DNA of 58,390 bases from the NCBI RefSeq assembly GCF_000499205.1, contig NZ_AWUK01000065.1:1-58390 (forward strand), given 5' to 3'. The translations under genes and the position numbers were made by a program. This stretch comes from Paenibacillus sp. MAEPY2 (GTDB taxonomy: Bacteria; Bacillota; Bacilli; Paenibacillales; Paenibacillaceae). The notes beneath the pieces are model-generated. The model was not told the DNA's origin, did not search any database, and saw only the letters and a program-made list of their open reading frames with translations. Below are positions 24,469 through 32,895 of the stretch, piece after piece (positions within the stretch are counted from its first letter, which is position 1; every line of letters begins with the position of its first letter).

Positions 24469-25018
24469 AAGACTTCCATTTTTCCATGTGCAACAGAAGA
24501 GGGACATACTTACGTGTTTTCAACTTACGTGTTAACACGCATTAAGATTTTTCAAATGTGCCTCTTCGGCTGTATGATAGCGAGGTTCCTGCTACGTCAT
24601 TTGAATCACCATATGTTTACGTACGTTCGTTGCTGCACCTTGGTTCGTTCATTTCAGATTCACTCCACTAGTACATTGTCTCTTCATACGGGGACCATTT
24701 GCGCGGATTTAGTTTCTTTTAAGGCAGATCATCTGTATGACGTACGAAGTTACAGTATTTACCAGATCATTTCTCCTTTGTGACCCGGTTTTCGCGATCC
24801 ATCCGCGCCCCCATTCAATCGAAAGAATGTTACTTTGTTCGTATATAGAATCAGAATTTTTGTTTTGATATAGATACGTACTTAGCAAAAGAATAGATAC
24901 GTATAAAGTAACTAGTATTGCTGTTCTGTTTCTGAGTACGAATCTAGATACAGAGAACAGTTGGGTTTAAAAGGGGATGGGAGATACGAAGAGAGAGGGG
25001 AATGATGCAAAGGCGGAA
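24469..25018. other. 550-base gene-free stretch between inverted operator-like blocks
   Basis: No plausible gene on either strand: the open frame at 24514-24783 lacks a ribosome binding site and has a non-coding composition. It contains repeated TACGTA/ATACGTA strings (about 24617, 24740, 24875, 24897) and AT-rich tracts. Its left edge (24511-24545) is an inverted copy of the operator block at 25019-25061. It may be a partition site or a complex regulatory region. Confidence 0.45.
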
Positions 25019-25070
25019 TCAACATACGTGTTAACACGTATGTTGAAAACACGTATGTTTATGGTATACT
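25019..25070 (+). promoter_or_regulatory. Promoter with 28-bp palindromic operator
   Basis: A perfect 28-bp palindrome (25019-25046; centre ACGTGTTAACACGT) overlaps a promoter TTGAAA (25043-25048), 16 bases, TATACT (25065-25070). An extra half site, ACACGTATGTTT, lies between the two boxes. It drives the ATPase gene at 25115. A regulator could be the PadR-like protein of the same gene run, but that is a guess. Confidence 0.75.
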
Positions 25071-25114
25071 TGAGTTACCCAATTCTTCAAACAACTTTAT
25101 AAGGGGTGTACATA

Positions 25115-25672
25115 TTGAAAATTGAACCGGTTTCTAACCTTGCACGTCTTGCCCAGTGGAACTTTGAGTCAGCCTCATTAGCATTAATTGTAGAACACAT
25201 TGAAGAACATAAGAATATTCTCCTTACCGGACCAGTGGGCAGCGGAAAGACCTCCCTACTAAAGGATTTGATATCACTGACTGATCCGGAACACCATTTT
25301 GGTTACCTTTATCGAAATGGGATGAATACAACATATAATGAGAGAAATATCCACCCTTGGGATGTTCATCGGGTTGCAGGAGCAATTAATGTTGATTTCG
25401 ATCATGCAGCGAATGATGAATTAAAAATAGGTAACGTCAAAGCTCCAGACTTTTTTATAGTTGATGATGTAGGTGTAGAATTCGATCGAATCACGGAGAT
25501 GCTTACTGCTATGAGTTGCACTGGTACCCTAGCGACAAATCATGTGATCTACAGAGATACATTTGGTCCAAGCTTTTTTAGAAGGCAAAAGTACTATGAT
25601 ATGGTCATTAAATTGGAGAAGTATCATCAGAGTGGCGCAGTGTATACTGCCAAGTATCCTCAGTTACGTTAA
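25115..25672 (+). CDS. P-loop NTPase
   Basis: A 185-residue protein with Walker A GPVGSGKTSLL (about residues 41-51) and Walker B FFIVDDVGVE, then an LATNH segment like a sensor motif. It looks like a minimal AAA/type II-IV secretion-type ATPase core without extra domains, so it could help DNA transfer, partition or positioning. TTG 25115 was chosen because AAGGGG lies 8 bases upstream; a GTG three codons earlier overlaps that site. It is the first gene after the large palindromic operator and heads a run of four genes. Confidence 0.7.
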   Translation: MKIEPVSNLARLAQWNFESASLALIVEHIEEHKNILLTGPVGSGKTSLLKDLISLTDPEHHFGYLYRNGMNTTYNERNIHPWDVHRVAGAINVDFDHAANDELKIGNVKAPDFFIVDDVGVEFDRITEMLTAMSCTGTLATNHVIYRDTFGPSFFRRQKYYDMVIKLEKYHQSGAVYTAKYPQLR

Positions 25673-25705
25673 TGCTCATAACTCAAACCGGAAGGAGACC
25701 TGAAT

Positions 25706-26224
25706 GTGTCTCTCAAACTCAGAACATATCTTGAATTTTTAGAACGGAAGCCAGGTAAGGCTGAACTCACTAAGTACATGAGTGGTCTGACAGATTCGAA
25801 CCAAATTGAATTTAAGAACCTGGTCTTGTTTAGCTACTACGGCACGGAACAACTGGCCAAGACAGAAAAACTGCATAAGATCACGGACTTTTACATCACA
25901 ACTGCTACCATCGTTGCAACCATTGGATCTTTAGTTTGTACTGCAGTTCTAAATAATTTATTTTTGGAATTTGGTTCAGCTCGTTTCATAGCGATATTTG
26001 CTTTGCTTAATCTAATTAGCTTAATGTTTATTTTGCACTACCAAAAAAAACCGATTTATGTGGCTCAGAACACGATCTGGCAGATTACCATCAAACAGTA
26101 TCTACACTGGCTTGCACGAGATTCTGAAGACTTTACTACTATTCTTAAAGAATTCATTGACCAGTTTCCTGAAAAGAAATCAGATAAGTTCATGAAGTTG
26201 ATCTTCAAAAAACTCGTTCAATAA
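25706..26224 (+). CDS. Two-pass membrane protein of unknown function
   Basis: A 172-residue protein with two adjacent transmembrane helices (about residues 70-90, TTATIVATIGSLVCTAVL; and 95-113, ARFIAIFALLNLISLMFIL) flanked by helical cytoplasmic ends. GTG 25706 follows GAAGGAGACCTGAAT. It lies 30 bases after the ATPase gene and probably shares its promoter, so it may be the membrane partner of the ATPase. The topology resembles small two-helix effector or scaffold proteins, but no family is recognised. Confidence 0.65.
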   Translation: MSLKLRTYLEFLERKPGKAELTKYMSGLTDSNQIEFKNLVLFSYYGTEQLAKTEKLHKITDFYITTATIVATIGSLVCTAVLNNLFLEFGSARFIAIFALLNLISLMFILHYQKKPIYVAQNTIWQITIKQYLHWLARDSEDFTTILKEFIDQFPEKKSDKFMKLIFKKLVQ

Positions 26225-26244
26225 AACAAAGGAGGCAAAACTGC

Positions 26245-26625
26245 ATGCGCAAAGATACAACCAAAATTGATAAACAGTCATCCTTAGGGCATGTGGTCAA
26301 AGTACAGCAAGTTATCGACTTTTTAGTTCTGGCCGAGTTACAGTCCGGACGACGATTCGGTAAAGAACTCGATCAAGTCATTACCAAAACATTGAAGGGA
26401 GTAGGAGTCAACGACTCCTACCTCACCCAAAGGCTTAAGAAGCTTGCTGAAAAAGGCCATGCTCATAGTTATTGGGAAAGCGAGAATCGTTATTACCGCT
26501 ATTACGAAATCACGGAGTCTGGTATTGAATATTTCAAGCAGCTTCAGCGAGATCTTCCAGACCGGGTCTCATTGGCATTACGTGTTTATAAGGCGTTTGA
26601 GTCCACATTGAAAAAATATGAGTGA
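26245..26625 (+). CDS. PadR-like winged-helix regulator
   Basis: A 126-residue protein. QQVIDFLVLAELQSGRRFGKEL, then GVNDSYLTQRLKKLAEKGHAHSYWES, then RYYRYYEITESGIEYFKQL follow the PadR fold: an HTH, a wing with aromatic residues, and a C-terminal helix for dimers. AAAGGAGGCAAAACTGC precedes the ATG. It lies in the ATPase operon and may regulate it; the plasmid copy-control use of such proteins is possible but unproven. Confidence 0.7.
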   Translation: MRKDTTKIDKQSSLGHVVKVQQVIDFLVLAELQSGRRFGKELDQVITKTLKGVGVNDSYLTQRLKKLAEKGHAHSYWESENRYYRYYEITESGIEYFKQLQRDLPDRVSLALRVYKAFESTLKKYE

Positions 26626-26639
26626 AAGGACGAATACCA

Positions 26640-27284
26640 TTGGAAAGAGAATACAAAGAAATAGTAGCCGAGCTGAAACGTACTTTTGCCAATGGTACAG
26701 TTCAGTTTCGCAGTGATAACAATAGACCTTATATCCCGAACCAGGTATACACCGATCGAGTGGAATCAGCAACCGAAAGCCGGTGGAACCTGGAGATTAA
26801 AGAACTAGAAATCAATGTACCCCATCGATATGTAAAATCCATCGTCCGAGTGGAAATTGACGTTCACTTCCGAGATGGATATGGTTTTGCTATCATCCCA
26901 GGTGATCCTGCTACTGAACCAAAGAATATCACTACAGCTGTTGACCAAGCTGTGAACGAAGCATATCTTACGGCATTGGATACTTATCAAATGGGTTGGC
27001 GCGATCTGGCTCCATACAAAAAGAACGATTGGGCTGGTAATCCTGCTCTGCAGCATCTATTGGAACATATGAACCCCGGGAATCAAACCACAGTCGTACA
27101 TTCCAAAGAAGCAGTTAATCGTACATGCCTAGTATGTAATAAAGTGCTCACTGCAGATGAATGGGAACTACTACGTCAGGTCCCCAACTTAAATCGTGAG
27201 AAAATGACCTATTGCTTTGGGCATCTACCAAACCACCTGAAGCGTAAGATTGATAAGGATACCTTGAAAAAATTTGAAACATAA
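26640..27284 (+). CDS. Possible Rad52-like protein with zinc-binding tail
   Basis: A 214-residue protein. VYTDRVESATESRWNLEIKE, then YVKSIVRVEIDVHFRDGYGF, then AVDQAVNEAYLTALDTYQMG follow the order of strands and helices in Rad52-type single-strand annealing proteins (the curved sheet, then a helix with conserved Ala residues). A short tail with CLVC and a later Cys could bind zinc. TTG 26640 is preferred (AAAGGA 9 bases upstream); a GTG at 26622 overlaps the previous stop. It would promote annealing of single strands; the assignment is tentative. Confidence 0.5.
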   Translation: MEREYKEIVAELKRTFANGTVQFRSDNNRPYIPNQVYTDRVESATESRWNLEIKELEINVPHRYVKSIVRVEIDVHFRDGYGFAIIPGDPATEPKNITTAVDQAVNEAYLTALDTYQMGWRDLAPYKKNDWAGNPALQHLLEHMNPGNQTTVVHSKEAVNRTCLVCNKVLTADEWELLRQVPNLNREKMTYCFGHLPNHLKRKIDKDTLKKFET

Positions 27285-27366
27285 ACAGCAACAATTCTAG
27301 TGGAAAGGATTACTTTCCACTTTTAATTTGTTAATATATTAGTATATTAATATAGGATGATGCAAA

Positions 27367-29322
27367 ATGGACGATTTCATTCAACGCGCATTTGGGGCAG
27401 ATGGCCATCTGTCTAAAATGATAAATGGTTATACGCCCAGAGCTCCGCAAATCATGATCTCAACGAAAGTAGGACATGCGCTTGAGAAAAATGAACATTT
27501 GCTTTGTGAAGCAGGAACCGGAACCGGTAAATCATTGGGTTATTTAACACCCGCTGCACGCTGGGCCATACAAAACAAAAAAACAGTCATCGTTTGTACC
27601 CACACAATTCCCCTCATGACACAGATCGTTAATGTTGAACTCCCCCGAGTAGCAAGCATCTTAGAAATGGAAGACATGAAACTCAAGTATCAATTGGTTA
27701 AAGGCAAGGATCACTACCTCTGTCATACAAAGGTAGAAAAACTGTGGCAAGAAAAACTTTTAAGTGCGGATGAGGATGCAAAAGTCATCCAAAAAATACA
27801 TTCCCGTATGAGTCGGGATGGGATTGGAGAACGTACCGAGCTTGGGTTTGATGTTGAAGACAAACTTTGGCGGCAAATTAGTGCATCCAGGTGTCCTGCC
27901 ACCTCCAAACCAGACAATTGCATGCTTGAAGTACTCAAAGGACAGATGCAAAAAGCTCATATCATCGTAACCAATTTTGCATACTTCTTTAATGATCTGA
28001 AAATGAGAAAGAAAACTGGCGGGAATGGCTCTTTACCGCCCTATGATGCAGTCATCTTTGATGAAGCTCATGAAATTGAGGATGTATGCTGCAAAGTTTT
28101 CGAGAAAGAAGTGAGTGTAGAACACTTCGAAAACTTATTTGAAAATCTATATAAACGCAACTCAGTAAATTCACTCGGATTGGATCAACAGATGGAACTG
28201 AATGAGCTGCGGCAAACTTTTCAAAAACAGATTGATGATGTGTACCAAGATGTACGCGATCACATGAAGAACGAGGATGGCAAACAGATCGCATTTAAGC
28301 TCATGAACCAGGGCATTGAAGTATCAGAAGTCGTTAGCACACTCGGTGCTTTTATCGAGAAGGTAAAATCCTATCGCTTAAAAGGCGTTTCAGACGTACT
28401 AGAGCGCATGTTTGAATCAAACGATGACTTAGACTTCATTAGCTCAAATGAAAGGAAATCATGGGCGTACTGGGCCACAATTGAAAGTAGAGGCCAGCTT
28501 ATACTCCATGCAGCTCCGCTCTACCCAAAAGCTGTCTTGTCTAAAGGCTTATTCGATAAAGTGACTGTTGTTCTTGCCAGTGCCACGATGTCTACGATCA
28601 CAGCCAATGGTAAAACATTCGCATTCTACGCTGGTCGTGTTGGGGCTAAAGATTATGACTACAGCAGCATTATCGTTGACAGCCCTTTCGACTATAAGAA
28701 CAAAACGATGATTATCTGTCCGGACGACGCTCCAGATGCGAGCAGCTCTAACTACAACACGTACCTGGGTGAAAAGTTAGAAGAGATCCTGATGTATACC
28801 GGTGGCCGCATGCTTGTATTGTTCACAAGTTTTGAAACCATGAATCAAGTCGCGAAATCCATAGAAAGTTTCTGTGTTGAGAGTGGATTGAATCTGTTAA
28901 TTCAGTATCCCGGGTGCGATCGAGAGTTCATTATTAAGCAGCTGAAGACGGAACCTCGGACAGTGGTGCTAGGATGTTCAAGCTTTTGGACAGGCGTAGA
29001 CGTACCGGGAGATGCTTTGACGACTGTTGTCATTGTAAAGCTACCTTTTCCAATGCCCAATGAACCGTTAATCCAAGCTCAACTTGCAGTGATAGAAAAA
29101 GCAGAGCGTAGCAGTTTCTTTGATTATATGTTTCCCAAGATGATGGTCAAACTTCAGCAAGGATTCGGACGTTTGAATCGATCCATGCAGTGTCAAGGCG
29201 CTGTCATCATCCTGGATAATCGTATGTACACCAAAAGGTACGGAAAGATGATTATTAAGACTTTGCCAACATGCAAGTATTCGCGCAACGTGTCCGATTT
29301 GGTACATATTCTACCTTGTTAA
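27367..29322 (+). CDS. DinG/XPD-type DNA helicase
   Basis: A 651-residue SF2 helicase of the DinG family. Motif I is EAGTGTGKSLGYL (about residues 48-60), motif II IFDEAHEIED (about residue 225), and the C-terminal motifs are LASATMS, SSFWTGVDVPG and LQQGFGRLNRS (motif VI). Cysteines in YLCHTK and SRCPATSKPDNCML lie where the iron-sulfur cluster of the family sits, but only three are evident. There is no N-terminal exonuclease domain, unlike many Firmicute DinG proteins. An AGGATGATGC site precedes the ATG. It would unwind 5'-tailed or D-loop DNA. Confidence 0.88.
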   Translation: MDDFIQRAFGADGHLSKMINGYTPRAPQIMISTKVGHALEKNEHLLCEAGTGTGKSLGYLTPAARWAIQNKKTVIVCTHTIPLMTQIVNVELPRVASILEMEDMKLKYQLVKGKDHYLCHTKVEKLWQEKLLSADEDAKVIQKIHSRMSRDGIGERTELGFDVEDKLWRQISASRCPATSKPDNCMLEVLKGQMQKAHIIVTNFAYFFNDLKMRKKTGGNGSLPPYDAVIFDEAHEIEDVCCKVFEKEVSVEHFENLFENLYKRNSVNSLGLDQQMELNELRQTFQKQIDDVYQDVRDHMKNEDGKQIAFKLMNQGIEVSEVVSTLGAFIEKVKSYRLKGVSDVLERMFESNDDLDFISSNERKSWAYWATIESRGQLILHAAPLYPKAVLSKGLFDKVTVVLASATMSTITANGKTFAFYAGRVGAKDYDYSSIIVDSPFDYKNKTMIICPDDAPDASSSNYNTYLGEKLEEILMYTGGRMLVLFTSFETMNQVAKSIESFCVESGLNLLIQYPGCDREFIIKQLKTEPRTVVLGCSSFWTGVDVPGDALTTVVIVKLPFPMPNEPLIQAQLAVIEKAERSSFFDYMFPKMMVKLQQGFGRLNRSMQCQGAVIILDNRMYTKRYGKMIIKTLPTCKYSRNVSDLVHILPC

Positions 29323-29335
29323 GGGGGTAACTCAA

Positions 29336-30058
29336 ATGATGGGACGATCCCATTTTGTCATTAGCACAGGACTAACACTGTCAGCACTAGCTATCCTCAA
29401 TCAGCCTATTACTATTTCAGCCATACTCATAACGGGGATAAGTGCTCTATTACCGGATATTGATGAACCCAACTCTTTAATAGTTTCAAGAACACTGCCC
29501 AGGGGGCTCATACGTCTTCTGCAGCTCTTGCTCATTGCAACCGGTGCGGTCGTCTTCTTTTCCGGTGTCATGCCTTGGCCGTGGAATATAGGAATAGCGA
29601 TCGCAATTGGACTGTTCTCCTTTCTCCCCCTCCGCACACTCCGGAACATGTGTATGGTGGGGATCGGTACAAGTTTGATCTTAGTTGGCCAAGGTATTGC
29701 CCCTTGGAATTACATTATTGGTGCTTTACTTGTGGTTTGTGTCTTTCTTCCACACCGGGGACTCACCCACACCATCTATGGACTTGGCATCTGGGCAGCC
29801 ATCTTATACTTTGCTTCACATGAAATAAGCAGTGCGATATGGATTGGGGGCAGTTTATCCTATGCTCTGCATCTGTTAGCAGATTCCCTTACGAACCGGG
29901 GGATACGCCCACTTCCACCATTCAAGTATCGTTTAAAGTTTAACCTCATGAGTACCGGTTCACGCTGGGGAGGGGTTGTGGAAGGAGCATGTATCGGTCT
30001 TACAATAATCATTCTAGTTATTACATTCTACACCGGGAGATTCCAAATTTATTTGTAA
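29336..30058 (+). CDS. YdjM-like membrane-bound metal-dependent hydrolase
   Basis: A 240-residue membrane protein with about seven hydrophobic helices. GRSHFVISTG (residue 3), ALLPDIDEPNS and PHRGLTHTIYG carry the His/Asp metal-site residues of the YdjM/DUF457 family, and SYALHLLADSLTNRG gives a further His/Asp pair. In E. coli YdjM is LexA-regulated; the biochemical substrate is unknown. AAGGGGGTAACTCAA precedes the ATG, 13 bases after the DinG stop, so they are co-transcribed. Confidence 0.85.
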   Translation: MMGRSHFVISTGLTLSALAILNQPITISAILITGISALLPDIDEPNSLIVSRTLPRGLIRLLQLLLIATGAVVFFSGVMPWPWNIGIAIAIGLFSFLPLRTLRNMCMVGIGTSLILVGQGIAPWNYIIGALLVVCVFLPHRGLTHTIYGLGIWAAILYFASHEISSAIWIGGSLSYALHLLADSLTNRGIRPLPPFKYRLKFNLMSTGSRWGGVVEGACIGLTIIILVITFYTGRFQIYL

Positions 30059-30205
30059 AGGATTCCCGCCGAATATCTCCAGTTTTTTAGCCGGAAGGCG
30101 CTGTACGCAAACCCTAGGATGAAGCATCAAAACCCTGTATTGAATCGTCTTACTCGGATTGCTTTCGGCAGTTGCACCATTAACGAAATTTATGAGGTGA
30201 AAGAA

Positions 30206-30478
30206 ATGTGGTTTTGGAATAAGAAGCGCAGAAAAGCTATGTTGGAAAAGGCACCTATTATCCAAGCACTCAATACTCCTAAGGTTTATAGTGAGCCTCC
30301 CCCTCCCCGTAAAATGGTCACAGATTGTTCTTGCAGTGACAAACAGCAAGAGTGGACTTTTGATCAATCATTAGGCTGTTGGTACGTGGAACGGGAATGT
30401 GAACGGTGTGAGTATTACTGGGAAGGCCCTGTGTACCTATACGATGATCCTAATAAACTGGGAAACACGTTGGAATAG
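30206..30478 (+). CDS. Small Cys-rich hypothetical protein
   Basis: A 90-residue protein that starts MWFWNKKRRKAMLEKA. A Pro-rich spacer (EPPPPRK) is followed by CSCSD and CERCEYYWEG, giving a likely zinc site of four or more cysteines. GAGGTGAAAGAA precedes ATG 30206; an upstream in-frame ATG lacks a site. The segment before it (30059-30205) shows nothing clear. Confidence 0.65.
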   Translation: MWFWNKKRRKAMLEKAPIIQALNTPKVYSEPPPPRKMVTDCSCSDKQQEWTFDQSLGCWYVERECERCEYYWEGPVYLYDDPNKLGNTLE

Positions 30479-30479
30479 G

Positions 30480-30545
30480 GGGTCAGGAATTAGACCGGAT
30501 GCAGATCCGGAAAACAGCAAAGACCATGGGGAAGCAACTGTAACT
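30480..30545 (+). other. Segment resembling a cobalamin-riboswitch core
   Basis: Just after a stop codon the RNA would read GGAATTAGACCGGATGCAGA and TCCGGAAAACAGC, then about 15 bases on GCAACTGTAAC. These echo the CCGGTGxxAATCCGG and GCNACTGTAA boxes of cobalamin riboswitches. The expected upstream stem and the full B12 box are not evident, so it may be a relic or chance. Next gene starts at 30583. Confidence 0.25.
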
Positions 30546-30582
30546 GTAATGAGTCAATAATTTATAAAGGAGTAACGCTCAT

Positions 30583-30965
30583 ATGGGACAACAAGTATAT
30601 CTATCGACAAAAGAAGCAAAACGTGGTCCAAGAAACTATAACGGGCTTTCCGGATTTCTCGCACCAGATGGTGTATTTCATGAGTGTGCTTATCAGGAGC
30701 ACAAAGACCTGGCTGTGAGACTTGTGGAGAAGGTGACACTAACAAGGTACCAAATTTCATAAAGTTTGGATGCCTACCATGGGTGGACAAACAGGGAAAT
30801 TCAGGATGTCATGTACTCGGTCAGAATAAACCAACAGATGAACAAGTGACATGGCTACTTACTAAATTGGATCGAATGACAGACGTACAGCAGCGACTCA
30901 TTCTTGGAGAATTGCATCACTGGGACATCGATATATCTGACACCTTAACCGTAAACAAATTGTAA
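30583..30965 (+). pseudogene. Frameshifted hypothetical gene
   Basis: A strong AAAGGAGTAACGCTCAT precedes ATG 30583. The first frame (MGQQVYLSTKEAKRG...LAVRLVEKV, 59 codons) stops at 30762, while a second frame (-1) overlaps it and continues through NFIKFGCLPWVDKQG to IDISDTLTVNKL, ending at 30965. The two halves together look like one phage-type family (beta N-terminus with ECxYxEHxxLA, then an Ile-Lys-Phe strand and a helix). Either a single-base change broke the gene or a programmed shift joins the parts. Confidence 0.55.
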
Positions 30966-31017
30966 ACTAGCACGACTTAAGCACAACAATAAAAATTCAA
31001 GGAAGAGGGTTTTGAAG

Positions 31018-31737
31018 ATGAGTGTGAATCAAGATAACCAGAGTTATAAAGTGTTCGACTTAATTGACAATGGGCAGTTACTCTGGACGGCAGGCGATCA
31101 ATTACTGTTTAACTATCCAGGGCGGGCTGAAGACACGAGTACTGCAATTACAATCTGTCCAAGTAGCGGTATTGAGAATATGCTAGTTCGTCCAAATAGC
31201 GGATTAGAGAAAATACTCCTAACCTTGGAACAAGTCATTGTTGAGAATAAGAAATTAACTGAGAATCCATCAAACTGCTCCCAAGTATCAATTCATGGAC
31301 ATACGGATCTGTCCAATGCAGAAAAGGATAGAGACAAAGCAATTCAAGAACTGAGAGATTATAAATCTAAACGTGGTGAAAATCTGAGTGAAATGCTTGA
31401 TGCACAAGCAGAAGCTAATCGACTCAGATTGGAACTTGAAGAAGCAAAGAAAGCTCTTTTACGAAAATCAACGATAGAACTGGAACGGACGCTTCTGGAG
31501 ATCTGGTTAGCGGCAGGTGTTGAGGAAATCTACAAATACAAAAATAATATAAAGGCCTACCGGCGAGACGGACTTACGAGATATGACCTTATTAATGACC
31601 TTACATATCAGTTATTCCCTGAAGTTGAAGATACCGCTAATCATCACGATGCTGCTGCAGAAGACTTCAAGATGAGGGTAGATGAACTCTTGGCCGCGAG
31701 AGAATTAATTCCTTCAATGAAAACACAGTCCTTATAA
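31018..31737 (+). CDS. Coiled-coil hypothetical protein
   Basis: A 239-residue protein. The middle third (about residues 95-160) is a strong predicted coiled coil rich in Glu, Leu, Lys and Ala (AEKDRDKAIQELRDY, EANRLRLELEEAKKALL), with a helical C-terminus. No known domain. ATG 31018 is preferred over an upstream in-frame TTG; GAAGAGGG lies about 10 bases before it. The downstream nuclease-like gene begins 20 bases later with its own site. Confidence 0.7.
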   Translation: MSVNQDNQSYKVFDLIDNGQLLWTAGDQLLFNYPGRAEDTSTAITICPSSGIENMLVRPNSGLEKILLTLEQVIVENKKLTENPSNCSQVSIHGHTDLSNAEKDRDKAIQELRDYKSKRGENLSEMLDAQAEANRLRLELEEAKKALLRKSTIELERTLLEIWLAAGVEEIYKYKNNIKAYRRDGLTRYDLINDLTYQLFPEVEDTANHHDAAAEDFKMRVDELLAARELIPSMKTQSL

Positions 31738-31756
31738 CAGGAAGGAGTGGTGGAGA

Positions 31757-32494
31757 ATGAAAGAGACTGAACTGTTCTTGCCAGTGAAATCCTGGCTTGA
31801 ATATGGAGGGAATTCTGTTTTCTCAGAGGTTCAGCCAAAGAGGGGAACGCTCCGCAGGGCCGACTTGCTTGGGCTACATGGTCCAGTTGATACGGTAGTT
31901 GAACTTAAAACATCGCTTTCTCTCGTCTTACTGGACCAGTGTGTAGGTTGGAGGGAACACGCCAACCTTGTTTACGCTGCTGTCCCTGCTCCGGTAAGAT
32001 ACGTGCACGGTCAGCTCATAAGTAACTTTGTGCCAGAGCTTGCGCTTGAGATTATGAAAATGTATGGGATAGGTCTTTTATATGTATCAGAGGAAAAGGT
32101 ACACAACGTCATTAGAGCAAAGCTAAACCGTAAAATAAAGCCAATTCTACGCGAAGCTCTAACGGAGTACCACTTGACCCACTCACCGGATGCAGGAAGC
32201 AACAAAGGCGGTCACGTTACGGCATACCGCACTACCATGCTCAGGGTCAGGGAATTTCTTGAACGGAAGCATGACCGCTATGATCATGAACGTGCAAACT
32301 TAAGATGCCAGGATGGATGGGTGTCACTGCCGGATCTACTGGAGAGGTGCAGTACGCATTATTCATCGCCAAAAAACAGTCTTGCTGCTGCGCTATCAAA
32401 TTATGAATCGGAATGGTGCGAATGTATGTTAATCGGGGGGAAGAGGCACTACAGACTTAAGCCAGATTTGTTGTCGAAACGATCGATGAGTTAA
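31757..32494 (+). CDS. PD-(D/E)XK-like nuclease or DNA-binding protein
   Basis: A 245-residue protein. The N-terminal region has VFSEVQPKRGTLRRADLLGL (Glu and Asp) and DTVVELKTSLSL (ELK), in the order of the PD-(D/E)XK fold, followed by helices with DQCVGWREHAN. The C-terminal 80 residues look like a winged-helix domain (VSLPDLLERC...SLAAALSNYESEW). A restriction-like nuclease or repair role is inferred. GGAAGGAGTGGTGGAGA precedes the ATG. No methyltransferase lies beside it, so it is not an obvious restriction system. Confidence 0.55.
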   Translation: MKETELFLPVKSWLEYGGNSVFSEVQPKRGTLRRADLLGLHGPVDTVVELKTSLSLVLLDQCVGWREHANLVYAAVPAPVRYVHGQLISNFVPELALEIMKMYGIGLLYVSEEKVHNVIRAKLNRKIKPILREALTEYHLTHSPDAGSNKGGHVTAYRTTMLRVREFLERKHDRYDHERANLRCQDGWVSLPDLLERCSTHYSSPKNSLAAALSNYESEWCECMLIGGKRHYRLKPDLLSKRSMS

Positions 32495-32550
32495 TTGGAC
32501 ATGCACCCGCACAGCTCAAATTTACAAGGTTTAGGAGAGGAAGAATTAAA

Positions 32551-32871
32551 ATGAATATAAAGGACATGACGGATAAACAGCTCAACGCGGCGCTTGCTGA
32601 TTTGACTTCATTTGAAGGTATGGATGAATATGATGAACCCTGCTACACCTATGAGTGTTCCGCTTCACTGAGAATTCAAAGTAAGGCCCTTCAAGTAAAC
32701 GCTGAGAGTTATGTAACAAATTTATCCAACGTGATGGAGGCGAACATATTCTACAGTGTGGAAGGTCATATGGCGCCGGAAGGTATCGCTTGGTTGTTAG
32801 ACGCAGCACCTTTACAGCGGGCTACGGCTGCTTATATGACACTAATGGAGGCATCACATCCTCAAAATTGA
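32551..32871 (+). CDS. Small hypothetical protein
   Basis: A 106-residue acidic protein (MNIKDMTDKQLNAALADLTS...). The tail (AYMTLMEASHPQN), the MAPEGIAWLLDAAP segment and the YECSASLRIQS middle resemble small phage proteins of the kind with a C-terminal alanine-rich helix. AGGAGAGGAAGAATTAAA precedes the ATG. Family not firmly recognised. Confidence 0.65.
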   Translation: MNIKDMTDKQLNAALADLTSFEGMDEYDEPCYTYECSASLRIQSKALQVNAESYVTNLSNVMEANIFYSVEGHMAPEGIAWLLDAAPLQRATAAYMTLMEASHPQN

Positions 32872-32895
32872 GAGAGAGAATTTAAGCCAGTACAG

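Noticed and set aside
24514..24783. 89-codon frame in the operator-flanked gap
   Set aside because: It starts inside the left operator block, has no ribosome binding site, and has an unusual Cys/His/Thr-rich composition without motifs.
25706..26224. SLATT-type two-helix defence effector
   Set aside because: Only the two-helix topology matches; no nucleotide-sensing partner or nucleotidyltransferase lies nearby.
31757..32494. Restriction enzyme of a restriction-modification system
   Set aside because: The PD-(D/E)XK pattern is only partial and no cognate methyltransferase or specificity gene lies nearby; the DUF6094 methyltransferase is 17 kb away in another operon.
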